This document shows positions 11,101 through 20,605 of a DNA stretch of 64,000 nt, piece after piece. The notes beneath the pieces are model-generated. The model was not told the origin of the DNA. It saw nothing but the letters and a program-made list of their open reading frames with translations, and did no database searches. A program made the translations under genes and the position numbers. How positions within the stretch are numbered: the first letter of the stretch is position 1; every line of letters begins with the position of its first letter. This DNA comes from Stictocephala bisonia (taxonomy: Eukaryota > Arthropoda > Insecta > Hemiptera > Membracidae), in assembly GCA_035578905.1 (NCBI GenBank), contig JAQJVL010000678.1, positions 310,001 to 374,000 on the forward strand. The letters run 5' to 3'.

Positions 11101-11813
11101 TTGTGACTACTTGCATGGCAGGATGGAAACTAGATACTACACTTCAAGAAGAAGCTAAATCAATGTTGGATAAATTGAAGGAATTGGATGACCAAGCCAG
11201 TACTAAGCTAGAAAACTGCAATCCAGGTTTGTGTTTACACCTCTATTATTACAAAAAACTACAACTACTTATGTTATTTTTAGGAAAAAGAAACGAATAT
11301 TCTTAACTGTCCCATTTGTTAAGGAGAAAGTAAGTTATGTATGTTTTTAATTTCAATACAATTGGCTAGAGCCATCATATTAATGTTGTCTCAATTAGTA
11401 TATTGATTTTGACAGTTGTTATTGGATTTTGTATTGACAAAATGTAACATTGGAATTGTGATGAATATAAAGAATGTATAATAATGAAAATAGTTAAAGT
11501 TCATAGGTACACAACAATCAAAGTAAACAAATTTGTAATAGTGACCAAACGTAACATGTTTACAGGGGAGACATGCTACCAAGAGTTCCTAGACAGTGAC
11601 CTGAAGAAGTCGATTGATGAGCAGTTGAAGGAGATGAGGCAGTCGACCTTGGTAGATGCTCGTCTACATGCTGACAGCACATCTTTCGCTGCTGTAGGAG
11701 ACGTCGCCCTGTGCATCATGAACAGCACAGATGACCTTCGGCTGGAGATATACAATAGCAATGCTGCCATTAACGTGTGTGCTGCGGTTTATGGTCTACC
11801 ACCATCTCACTAG
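8101..11813 (+). CDS. Secreted His/Gly/Pro-repeat, cysteine-containing protein (four coding exons)
   Basis: Exons 8101-8154, 9231-9635, 11100-11226 and 11566-11813 join with GT-AG introns in phases 0, 0 and 1 to give 277 codons plus a TAG stop. Residues 1-17 form a typical signal peptide (MFRLATTVICCFAFALA), predicting secretion. Residues about 29-68 are a GGPPHH repeat, rich in histidine and possibly metal-binding. Residues about 75-277 look mostly helical, with seven cysteines at 96, 135, 158, 193, 199, 245 and 267, and N-glycosylation sequons at 139 and 248. An odd cysteine number leaves one unpaired or pairing between chains. The exons are G+C-richer than the flanks, as expected for real coding sequence. 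I do not recognise the family; a haemolymph, salivary, cuticle or reproductive-tract protein would fit. The start was chosen because it opens the signal peptide. Splicing was inferred from sequence alone, but the matching phases make the model strong. Confidence 0.85.
8516..8700 (+). mobile_element. SINE-3-like tRNA-derived repeat in intron 1
   Basis: A tRNA-like head (box-A-like 'tgcagttaaagagctgagc', box-B-like 'gggttcatttcc') is followed by a body that resembles the sequence at 62811-62960 ('actcccgtgccactcccatt' versus 'attcccatgtgctgttacc'). Both copies are diverged. It lies in the first coding intron of the secreted-protein gene. Confidence 0.35.
9261..9380 (+). repeat. 18-bp in-frame coding repeat (GGPPHH)
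   Basis: The exon 2 tract encodes residues 29-68. The unit is 18 bp (ggtggacccccacatcac), so copy-number change keeps the frame. Most copies encode Gly-Gly-Pro-Pro-His-His, with variants GGPKH, GGQPHH and SGPPHH. The last four full copies are the most uniform, which suggests recent expansion by slippage. Confidence 0.85.
9690..10128 (+). mobile_element. Rep-A copy, diverged, in intron 2
   Basis: It aligns along its length with the best Rep-A copy at 42111-42556. Shared landmarks in order are the 'ggtcctcttaatgc' segment, 'ggttgccatcaacgtag', 'agaagtctaggggatc', 'gccagttagctgaaagc', and the 3' end near 'acacttattacactc'. It is among the most diverged copies, so it is probably old. Confidence 0.6.
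10345..10394. repeat. Perfect 22-bp-arm hairpin in intron 2
   Basis: The arm at 10345-10366 is exactly complemented at 10373-10394 across a 6-nt loop. The perfect match suggests recent origin or constraint. A stem this strong close to the intron's middle would form in the pre-mRNA. Confidence 0.75.
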
Positions 11814-11849
11814 TAGATGATAATTTGGAAAATAATTAAAAATATATCA

Positions 11850-11855
11850 AATAAA
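11850..11855 (+). terminator. Polyadenylation signal AATAAA
   Basis: A canonical AATAAA lies 37 nt after the stop codon of the secreted-protein gene, followed by A-rich sequence. It is a plausible 3' end signal for that transcript and implies a very short 3' UTR. Confidence 0.6.
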
Positions 11856-12609
11856 TACCTACAGAAAAGATATATAACAAAATATTTGCCTTTTGATTCA
11901 TTTAAACATATTCCAAAGATTTTTTCATAAGTAATTTAAGGCTATTTTGTTCTTTGCATTATTATTAATTAGATGCTAGAATACAATTGTCCTATATTAA
12001 AACTATCACGTATAGAATACGTGATATAGATTTAAAGTTTACCAAAAAGTAAAAAGATTCAGATTTTGGAATCAATACTTACTTGATTTATACTTGAAAA
12101 TCACCAAATTATTCTTAAAATTTTATGTAAAATGATCTCCTTTAAGAGCGAAGTCATTATATTGTATACTAGACAAGTAAAAAATAGTTCGATAATTGGA
12201 TGAAACAGACTGAATGGGATTTTTGCAGTTTAGTTAACGTTTAAGTAGTACATACGTAAGTTTTTTTTGTTTTTTTTATTCCGTAGTGCTTAGAATTTTG
12301 TAAAACGTTACAACATAATATCTGTAAGACTACGCAATATGGTCACCATCGTCCTACAGAATCTGACGCTGCTAGTATACAAAATATGAGTATAAAATTA
12401 GTATAAAAATAGGCCCAACAATTTTTATCATAACAATCAGAGGCCATATGTTTGTTAATGGATTTTGCAGTAGCGAAGGTCAATTCGTACTGTACATATA
12501 ATTAGTTGAACAACTACCCCTTCTTGAACAAAAGTAGGAAGACAAAATAAATGATGATTTATATTATGACATATGGAGGAAATTGGAAATAGCATACTGC
12601 CGTAGTAAA
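11856..12609. other. A+T-rich non-coding stretch
   Basis: Downstream of the gene I see only non-coding sequence. A short palindrome around 12004-12026 (tatcacgtat / atacgtgata) is the only structure noted. Confidence 0.4.
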
Positions 12610-12832
12610 CCTCAGTCGGTGGCCGGGTGGTCTAAGGATTCAGCACTTTGAACCTGGGTTACAATAGCACAGATTAGGATATGGCCTAGATTGGAAGTAT
12701 TATATATTGGCATTGTTCATCTTATAATGTACTGGTTCTCTCCCTTACTTTGTCTGAATAAGTTCCCCACACAGATAAATAATCCATGAGGAATGGGCAG
12801 AGGAAGGCTAAGAAGGAGATCGTCCTCTTCTT
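12610..12832 (+). mobile_element. SINE-1 copy (tRNA-derived)
   Basis: A plus-strand copy with tRNA-like box A 'ggtggccgggtggtctaagg' near 12619 and a decayed box B 'cctgggttaca'. The body matches the complement of 48785-49017: 'gtactggttctctcccttac', 'gtctgaataagttcc', 'cacagataaataatccatga', and the 3' 'aaggagatcgtcctc' segment. Confidence 0.75.
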
Positions 12833-14264
12833 TTATGAAAATGAAGAAACAATATTAGAATATATTACTGCAGTTTTATTAATATAAAGTTTAAAAATGA
12901 TATTCCTTAAAGCAGTTTATCATCAAGGCAAGTTATCGAAAAAATGTACCGCCCTCAAAAGTGTACTGAAAACTTTCTTCGAAGATTTTAAAAATTGTAG
13001 TCTACTAATATAAAAGGACTCGTGAATGAATAACCACAAATTAAACTTCGGAAGGTTAACCAACCAACAGAGCTTTCTGAAGACAGCTATGATAAATTTA
13101 GTTTTTCAAATGAATAAACATGATTTAACCAGCGCTAAAACTAAAAAAGTTAACAAATGTATTACACGTAGCGCACCTAATAGCATTTTCTATATTTGAA
13201 CCTGTACAGGGTGAACCTACAGAGATCCTACAAGACAATATTTCACAAAAAAGCAAGCATATTGTCACAAGTTAAGTGCAGGACCTCTAAAAACTCCAAA
13301 ATGATAAAGGGAAATAAGAATAGGTTATATAACAGCAACTTTACTCTGTCAACCAACCTGGAGCAGGACATTTCACTCAAAGGATAAAAAGAGTTGTTTT
13401 AATGTAACAAAAACATCAAATAATTCATTTTACCTGTAATTAAATAACACTAAAATTAAGAAAAGCAGGAACAAATTACATAAATACTAGATAAATAAAT
13501 ACGAATGGACTAGGTACACGTAAAGATTGCAAAAGCTATAAAAGGTCTATACTTGTTACCACTGTAAATATTAAATATTTTGTATATTTTACTAAACTAA
13601 AAAAATATTTGGTACGTTCGTTTTTCAATTTGTTTACACTAGAACACATTCTTTTTTGTTAATGGTTTTGATTTTCCAAACCAATTAATTAAGTTATTTT
13701 AAAGCTAAATACAATTTAGTGTTCGAAAATTGTATTTTAAGTATACGTAATGTGTGACATCATATTGAAGTTTAATCTTTTCACTTCATAAGAAATGTCA
13801 TTATCAAATTTACTTTGCTTAGAAAACACTTATAAACATGTGTATTTTTTATAATCTACCAGGAAAATGACTAAAAATTAACAAAATTAAATGAAAATTG
13901 TGGTGGTTTTACTGAATATAATTTAAATTTAACGGAACATATGCAAAAAAATCCTAAAATCCAAACTACACTGTTGAGGGAAAAAATAACTCAATGAGTA
14001 TAATATTTATAAAACCGTTGCTATTCAAAACGAATTTTAAGAACATAAAAATGTGGGCTGAAAAATACAACATATACTGAGAATTATGAAAGTAAAACCC
14101 CGATAAAGAAAACAGTATACATTGTAAATAACAAACAGTATAACAGACAAAATAAATTATAGCTAAAGGTAAACGGACAGAATAAATTCAAAAATATTTT
14201 TTAAATGTTGAAGTGAAGAAGACTCTGCAACTACGTACTATTGTATAAACATTGAATATTTATC
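12833..14264. other. A+T-rich non-coding stretch
   Basis: No supported gene or repeat. A 63-codon frame at about 13196-13387 has no recognised motif and is probably chance. Confidence 0.4.
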
Positions 14265-14312
14265 TAATGGGCCGAGTGAATAAAAACAAGAAGTCTCTAG
14301 TAAATACTTGCA

Positions 14313-14890
14313 AGTATTATACACCTGAAACATTGGTGTGAATAAAGTGGAGAGTTTACTTGCTAGTTGGAGGGTATACTTGCAAGTAATATACCCCCTT
14401 AAACATTGGTGTGAATAAAGTCGAGAGTTAACTTGCTGGTTGGAGGGTATACTTGCAAGTAATATACCCCTGAAACATTGGTGCGAATAAAGTCGAGAGT
14501 TTACTTGCTGGTTGGAGGGTATACTTGCAAGTAATATACCCCTGAAACATTGGTGTGAATAATGTCGAGAGTTTACTTGCTGGTTGGAGGGTATACTTGC
14601 AAGTAATATACCCCTGAAACATTGATGTGAATAAAGTCGAGAGTTAACTTGCTGGTTGGAGGGTATACTTGCAAGTAATATACCCCTGAAACATTGGTGT
14701 GAATAATGTCAAGAGTTTACTTGCTGGTTGGAGGGTATACTTGCAAGTAATATACCCCTGAAACATTGGTGTGAATAAAGTCGAGAGTTAACTTGCTGGT
14801 TGGAGGGTATACTTGCAAGTAATATACCCCTGAAACATTGGTGTGAATAATGTCAAGAGTTTACTTGCTGGTTGGAGGGTTTACTTGCAA
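14313..14890. repeat. 72-bp minisatellite with dimeric higher-order pattern
   Basis: About eight copies of a 72-bp unit; the marker 'aatatacccc' starts at 14388, 14461, 14533, 14605, 14677, 14749 and 14821. From 14605 on, units alternate between an 'ataaagtcgagagttaac' form and an 'ataatgtcaagagtttac' form, so the recent expansion used a 144-bp dimer. The unit contains the tacttgcaagta palindrome that also characterises the host element's subterminal regions. Confidence 0.9.
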
Positions 14891-15100
14891 GTACTGTATT
14901 TACTTGTTTGGAAAAGAGTATTCACTTTACTTGCAAATACTTGTAAATAAATACTCGTGACATCAGGTGATTAAACTACAAACTTACATTTTTGACATTT
15001 TTAGAGGTTACGTATGTGATTTCACACTCCAAGTATTTTACCTCACAGTTTGTTGCAGTGCGTAAGGCATGGATAATATCGATAATAATGGTGTGTGTGA

Positions 15101-15307
15101 GACACCCGAGCAATTCTTGTATCTTTATTAAAGGACATTTAGATTGTTTTGAGTAAATAAATATTATCAAATGTGTTAATGGAAAAGGAAATGGCGTGGA
15201 AAATACTTGAAGAAAACTTCTCACGGAACACTGGAAAAGAAATAAGTGTGTCAGCTAAACAATTATTTAACAACACGAATTCTGCAATAAAGAAAAAACT
15301 TATGTAA
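15101..15307 (+). pseudogene. Myb/SANT-like DNA-binding domain remnant
   Basis: The in-frame translation reads roughly ILVSLLKDI-stop-IVLSK-stop-ILSNVL, then MEKEMAWKILEENFS and SVSAKQLFNN..AIKKKL before a stop. The spacing of the aromatic AW, the 'ILEENF' helix and the 'AKQL..N....KKKL' recognition helix fits the Myb/SANT-like (zeste/MSANTD-type) domain common in arthropod transposon and transposon-derived proteins. Two in-frame stops (15140-15142 and 15158-15160) and a probable upstream frameshift (an 'ETPEQ' stretch sits in another frame) show that it is dead. It lies inside the TIR element, which suggests that it is the element's own former protein. Recognition is by eye. Confidence 0.5.
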
Positions 15308-15838
15308 ATGCCACTGAATCAAACCAATTGAATTGCTAACATGTACTCAGGGGTTGACGAAAATTGTATCCGATTTGGTGATTTCTCCACTATACGGTCT
15401 AAAATATTTGCATATGCTTTACAGACACTACCTCTACATCAAGAGCGCAACACCACTCTGAAAACCTGGGTTATTCATGTATCTTGGATCATAATTTGGA
15501 AGGATATTTTGTCTATATTTATATTGTTTGTCATGGCGTATGTTGATAAACGCAGCCATATTTGTACACAAGCAATGAAGACGAGTGTGGGCAAACTTGC
15601 ACCAGTGTGACAACTGGGATAGGGCAGCCTTGCTAAATGCTATAGTATTTAATTGACACAAAAGTATGTACTTTCCTTTAATCACATGAATTTCAGCTGA
15701 ATTTGAGGGTATACTTTACTCACGAGTGTTTACTAACAAGTTAAAGTAAATACTTAAGTTCTATCACATGAGTTAGATTATTTACTCTATACAAGTAGGA
15801 GTAAACTCTTTACTTGTTTTTATTCACTCGGTCTATTA

Positions 15839-16382
15839 TAATAAAACGTGAAACTATACTGAAGATGTTAACATATACGAATAATCATATACTAAAACAA
15901 TTTTTACTTCTAGAATATGGTCCATTTCAATATTATATTTTACATCCAAAACTACAGATACGATTATTATGAAATGAAATGTAAACTTTTATTAAATCCT
16001 TCCACATTTGTATATATATATATATATATTGATTTAACTGTGAAATTTAAACAGTAATACTTAGTGTTTTATAATATAAAATTAATTATATTTCACCGTT
16101 TATTTGGTGTATCGTAATAGCAATGCGTGAGAAAATAAAGTTATTATTATTCGTAGAAGATTGTGGTTCACCAAAGTTAGTTTAATATAATTTATTATAA
16201 AATTTGCTTTGAAACTCTCATCAATCATTTTTTAATACTCTATCTCTGTAGGTTGTTTAGCATAATTATATTATTAAATGGTTCTTTATGGGCTAAGTTG
16301 AACTCAGTTAGTAAAAGACTATATAGGTCATCCATACTCATCCCACATTCCATTATAATCTATATTTATAAAAGAGGATGTT

Positions 16383-16383
<1 letters not shown>
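15839..16383. other. Non-coding stretch with short (TA)n
   Basis: A+T-rich, with a short (TA)n run at about 16013-16030. No gene or dispersed repeat recognised. Confidence 0.4.

Positions 16384-16452
<69 letters not shown>
16384..16452. repeat. (TA)n microsatellite, ~34 units
   Basis: An uninterrupted TA dinucleotide tract of about 69 bp. Apparent Tyr-Ile repeat proteins in this stretch are translations of the tract, not genes. Confidence 0.95.
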
Positions 16453-16455
<3 letters not shown>

Positions 16456-16580
16456 GTCATGTTTGAAGTTAATGCGCTGCCAAACCATCCAACCGATCGC
16501 CATGACCTGTAAACTCCCGAGATGGTTTCTGTGAAGTTTGATGCAGATCCGTCCACAGGGTCCCACCCCACGGGCTCCTA
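16453..16580 (-). mobile_element. Candidate retroelement 3' end with (TA)n tail
   Basis: A G+C-richer block directly abuts the (TA)n tract. On the minus strand it reads from 'ggagcccgtggggtgggacc' through 'catctcgggagtttacagg' to 'catgacgttta' and then the TA tract. A unique G+C-rich block ending in a simple-repeat tail is typical of the 3' end of some LINEs and SINEs. No coding motif or second copy is present, so the family is unknown. Confidence 0.3.
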
Positions 16581-16877
16581 AAGATCACATGTTATTCAAA
16601 TGGAGAATCTGAATTGTTTACAAAAACATATGACTGTGTGGTTTAATGTAGTTTCACATGCCATAAGCAGATTGAAGTTCTCACAACAACAGTACTGTAT
16701 ATGTTTTGATTTATTGTAGTTCTACATTTCACCTTGAGAGTGTAGCACACACTTCTTTTACTTGATCAGGTGATCTGTATTTGGTATTGACCTTTTTTCC
16801 TCGGTAATTAAAACATGTGGTGAAACGTGAAAATAAAAAATAAATAATTATTTGTATTTCAGTTTACTTTTCATGAC

Positions 16878-16934
16878 ATGCCTCCTAAAAAGTCTAATAT
16901 TGGTAGAAGAAGCAAAAAAGCTCGAATTCTTTGA
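16878..16934 (+). pseudogene. Helitron Rep/helicase protein, N-terminal stub
   Basis: An open frame of 18 codons, MPPKKSNIGRRSKKARIL, then a stop. It resembles the basic start of animal Helitron Rep/helicase proteins, which open with a similar 'MP..K..N.GRR...A' stretch. It lies only 60 bp upstream of a Helitron-type 3' terminus, consistent with an internally deleted, non-autonomous copy. A stretch this short could match by chance; the adjacent terminus is what makes it convincing. Confidence 0.5.
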
Positions 16935-16994
16935 GCTATTAGGTTCTAAATCAAACTCAATATTATAAACGGCGAAGCGGGCGGGTACAGCTAG
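16878..16994 (+). mobile_element. Helitron 3' portion with CTAG terminus
   Basis: The 3' end reads 'ggcgaagcgggcgggtacag' then CTAG followed by T. This fits Helitron ends (G+C-rich subterminal block, CTRR-type end, insertion before T). A diverged second copy of the same terminus is at 33443-33478. The 5' boundary (expected to begin with TC) could not be placed; the element may extend left to about 16600. Confidence 0.6.
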
Positions 16995-17755
16995 TACTTT
17001 ATAAAAGCCCTGAAAAGAAAGAACAAGGTGTGTCGGCATCTCAAATATAAATAATAATATATGATAAATATTTTATTACTTTTTCCTACACATATATTTT
17101 TACAAGTATTGTTTGTTTATTGGTTGTAAACGAATCTATAACGGTTGTAAGTCATCATTTATATGAAATATTGAGACACAGGAAATTTTAACAGCTTTTC
17201 TACGGTAAATAGTAATTTTAATTGAAAAATGTTATTTATAATTATATTTTAACCATGCTGTTTTATTGAATAGAAGAGAACAAGAATAAAAGCCCATGTG
17301 TACTATGCATTATAAAAACATGAAGTAAAACACTCATAGTATTATCTGGAATGAGCTACCGTAAAACAACAATGTGTCTGAGGTATTAGATCCCTCTTGC
17401 AATACAAAGTTACACAAGTGTCTATAACAACTTCCAAGAGGTTTAAAGGATTTGTCTTGATCCTGAAACTTGACACCCGCAAGTGGAGGGTGGTTGATGG
17501 TATCTTACATAAACTGTTCTCAAAAGAGTTTACAGTCAAAGATTTCCGTTAGAAGACCCTATCATTATGTGATTATGAAACCCTTAAAGATGTATTATTA
17601 TCATTTTGTGGGATCTGTTTCTTGACATAAGTTAAGACTTTAATTGTTGTATTTTAACTCCTTTTAATCGAACTGCTAATGCACAAGTTACTGGATTATA
17701 TTGTTTCATTTGAGTTTTTTTATATTTATCACTTATTTCGTAATATTACGGTACT
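16995..17755. other. Non-coding stretch
   Basis: No gene supported. A 65-codon minus frame at 17342-17539 has no recognised motif. Confidence 0.4.
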
Positions 17756-18149
17756 AGTAGTGCAGTTCTGTAGCCCAGCTACTTGGGAACAAAGTGCTGT
17801 GGACATTGTAAGCGATAGGTTCTATGCTTGGTCCTCTTAATACCGACATGGTGGCAACTAAATAGTTGCCATAGACCGAGACTCAAATAAGTCAGGGGTG
17901 TTATTGGGTGGTAGTCACGTATTGGATATGGTGTAAAGAAAATAAAGTGACTATTAGACCTGTTAGCTTAGACTAATACTATGTGGTTCTGATTTAACGT
18001 AAAGCTTTTGGGTGCTTATTACCCTGACTATTGATAAATGGATCTTTCCAAGAAATAGTTGACCTTAGTTAGTAACAAAGACTATAGTCATTCACACCTC
18101 ATATTTACCCATATATCTGTCATATATGTCTTAATAATGAATAATAGCG
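17756..18149 (+). mobile_element. Rep-A copy, near full length
   Basis: It aligns with 42111-42556 from the tRNA-like start ('tagtgcagttctgtagccca') through 'cattgtaagcgataggttct', 'ggtcctcttaatacc', 'gttagcttagactaatac', 'gattta acgtaaagctttt' and the 3' end 'gtcttaataatgaataa'. Rep-A begins with a box-A-like segment and has a box-B-like 'atgttcggttctc' about 80 bp in, so it may be an old tRNA-derived SINE. No poly-A tail is visible. Confidence 0.75.
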
Positions 18150-19029
18150 GTATTCATTACATAATCAATAATGAAATACAAACATTCTAATTTTATTATT
18201 TTAGGTAAATCATCATTTCAGTGTTTATCGAACTAAAAGCCCTAGCGACAAAATATACGTGAATCTTCTTATTTATTCTTTTGCCAAAAACTCTCTGTAA
18301 TACGGTCCGGAGCATTGATAAAAGGTATACTTTATGAGATAGACACTGCTGCAAACTATATAATTCATGAATATGTTCATTTTAGGTGTAACATTATTTA
18401 AATAAAGTGACGTAAATAAGAACTAAGTTAGTCATGAGTAATAATAAAAAGCCTATGACAAATTACTAAAGAATCAAACACTTTTTCACCTTAAAATAAA
18501 TATTTTACTATTACAATGTTGGATGCACTAATAGCTAGAGTACGTCTCCTTTATAAATAATAAGTAATATGGTAACAAATACGAACAAAAAACTTGAACA
18601 CGATTACTATTGGTAGTGTTTTTGTATTTACAAACATCAATATTCAAATATTAATTGTATTGTAAACTAAAGCAACCACTAAGAATGACACTGTAAGCTA
18701 AGGATGTAGTGATATGGGGAATGGTTTCTTTTATTATTTTAAATTGTAGACTTGAAAAGGGGCGGCTAGCAAGTACATAACAGGTTTAGACTTGAAATAT
18801 TCTGCTTAAATACCATCTGCAGGATATATTGAACTATCTTAGGATATATTGAACTTTTCTATAAACAATAATTTCATTAAGACGTAGTATTTTGATATTA
18901 TTTAGAGATAATTCAAATGATTCAAGGTTAATTATTATTATGCCTTGCTCTCTATCTTTCAATTATGGTTAAGGTTAAGTGGAAGAGAGGACCTAGTTGT
19001 CCTAACTTTGCATAACTAAATAACACTTT
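18150..19029. other. Non-coding stretch
   Basis: A+T-rich, no gene or repeat recognised apart from two short 'aggatatattgaact' copies near 18820-18855. Confidence 0.4.
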
Positions 19030-19242
19030 TTTTCATTCCATTCCCTTCCATTCTATTCCACTACACTCCTCACCACTCCACTCCATTCCAATCCTTTCCA
19101 TTTCATTCAATTACATTCCATTTCATTTCGTTTCATTTGGTTTCATTTTGGTTCATTTCGTTTCATTTCGGTTTATTTCGTTTCGTTTCGTTTCATTTTG
19201 TATCATTTCGTTTCACTTTGTTTCATTTCGTTTCATTTCATG
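19030..19242. repeat. Pentanucleotide microsatellite (CATTC / TTTCG-TTTCA)
   Basis: About 210 bp of imperfect 5-bp repeats, pyrimidine-rich on the plus strand: CATTC-type units at first, then TTTCA and TTTCG units. It directly abuts the foldback element that starts at about 19243. Confidence 0.85.
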
Positions 19243-19757
19243 TCTCAATACCATTGAAAACCTTTGTCTGTGTATCTAGGTTTTCTTAAAACTTCAATCT
19301 TCAGACTACAAACCAGAACTTTGATATAAATTTTAAACAATTATCAGGTTTATTATATATATATATATATATTAGTCACATTAATTTTGAAAATAGGGCG
19401 CACAGCATTGGTGTTGTGCCATAAATCTACGCCCGAAGAGACTAAACAACAATTGCACCCTTCCAATCCATAAGAGATGGATTGATCGTATTTAACTAGG
19501 TCGTATATTAACAAATAGTATATCAGTGAGATAATGCTCATGAGTTTTGAGTAGCAGTTCGATGCTTAAAATATCCATTTTCACAAACACCGATTTGGTG
19601 CGCTCTCTTTTCAATATAAATGAGACTAATATATATATATATAATAAAAACTCGTAATTGTTTTAAATGTATAATCAAAGATCTGGTCTGTAGTCTTCCG
19701 ATTGTAGTTTTAAAACAACCTAGATACACAGATAATGGTTTTGATAGTCTTGACAGG
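19243..19757. mobile_element. 515-bp foldback element with ~170-bp arms
   Basis: The arms at about 19243-19415 and 19585-19757 are inverted copies. Landmarks in each are 'ctgtgtatctaggtt', an 'agactacaraccaga' segment, a (TA)n run, a 'ttagtcwcatt' segment, and 'gcgcac'/'gtgcgc' near the centre. The arms are diverged by many substitutions, so the element is old. No transposase and no clear target-site duplication. Confidence 0.7.
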
Positions 19758-20394
19758 TAAATAGCAGGGCCTAATAATAATTAAATTGAGTAATAATTTT
19801 AGTTAATATACAATATTACTTATCAGTTCAAATGATGTTACATATTATATTCAAGCAAATGTAACGTTTGGCAACAACTAACCAGTTTATCTTTTGTTTG
19901 TGTTTAACTAATAAGTGATAGATTGGACATAAATTACAAACTTAAAGGTGTGAAAATATGTAATGCGTTTTCTTCAGTACAGGTAACAATTGCAAAGTTT
20001 GATAACTTTTATTAATTTAAGCTAAGTGTTGCAGTAATTGGTTGTTCGGAAACTTACATTCAATTACGCTTATTTTTATATTAAGTTTGTTGAAATTCAT
20101 ATAGTCTAATAGTCTTTGTATTCTAAGTTTAAAAAACTAATTTGGTAACTTAATATGATGTTAGAAATTTTTTTATATGTACCTAGTAGTACATAAAACC
20201 CTAGTCAGTATTTTGTACTAATACTTAATAAAGTAAACAAAATGTTTTGCTAAAATTGGCATGCTATTTTAGATTGAACTTTTGTAAATAATAGTTATTT
20301 TATTATTGAATATAAAAGAAACTCATTTCAATTTTACTATTGAAGATCTAGTTTCCTACCTGGTTATGAAGTCTGAAACACCTTTACATACTAG
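19758..20394. other. Non-coding stretch
   Basis: A+T-rich; no gene, RNA or shared repeat recognised. Confidence 0.4.
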
Positions 20395-20605
20395 TTTAAA
20401 ATATTGTACAAGTGACGTCATGCAACACAAATATATTACAATACTAGCACAAAATCCAAAATATATTACAATACAAGTACAAAATGCACAAATAATATGG
20501 TACCTTACTGTTTTGTGCTTATATTGTAATATATTAATGTTGTGTGACGTTCACTTGTACTGTATTTGTACCAACATGTATTATGCTAATTAAAACATAT
20601 TTTAA
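20395..20605. mobile_element. Second copy of the Penelope-type terminal repeat
   Basis: It repeats the 3990-4255 family: 'gtgacgtcatgcaacacaaa', two ~31-bp subrepeats ('atattacaatacaagtacaa'), then the inverted arm ending 'gttgtgtgacgttcacttgt'. The right flank 'accaacatgtattatgctaa' is the complement of the left flank at about 3999-4021. The hammerhead-like segment is absent, so this is a truncated or solo terminus. Confidence 0.65.

Larger units (their letters stand above)
14265..15838 (+). mobile_element. 1.57-kb TIR element with 72-bp array and Myb/SANT remnant
   Basis: The ends form a 26-bp terminal inverted repeat with two mismatches, including 'ccgagtgaataaaaacaag' at 14272-14290 and its complement near 15813-15831. 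Subterminal sequence on both sides is full of tacttg/caagta motifs, as in hAT-type ends such as Tol2. Inside are the 72-bp tandem array at 14313-14890 and a broken Myb/SANT-like frame at 15101-15307. No target-site duplication could be fixed, so hAT membership is tentative and the superfamily is open. There is no transposase catalytic core, so it is non-autonomous or decayed. Confidence 0.7.

Noticed and set aside
12004..12026. Short palindrome around tatcacgtat
   Set aside because: Ten-base arms in A+T-rich DNA are expected by chance at this scale.
16353..16571. Tyr-Ile repeat protein frames
   Set aside because: Translation of the (TA)n microsatellite.
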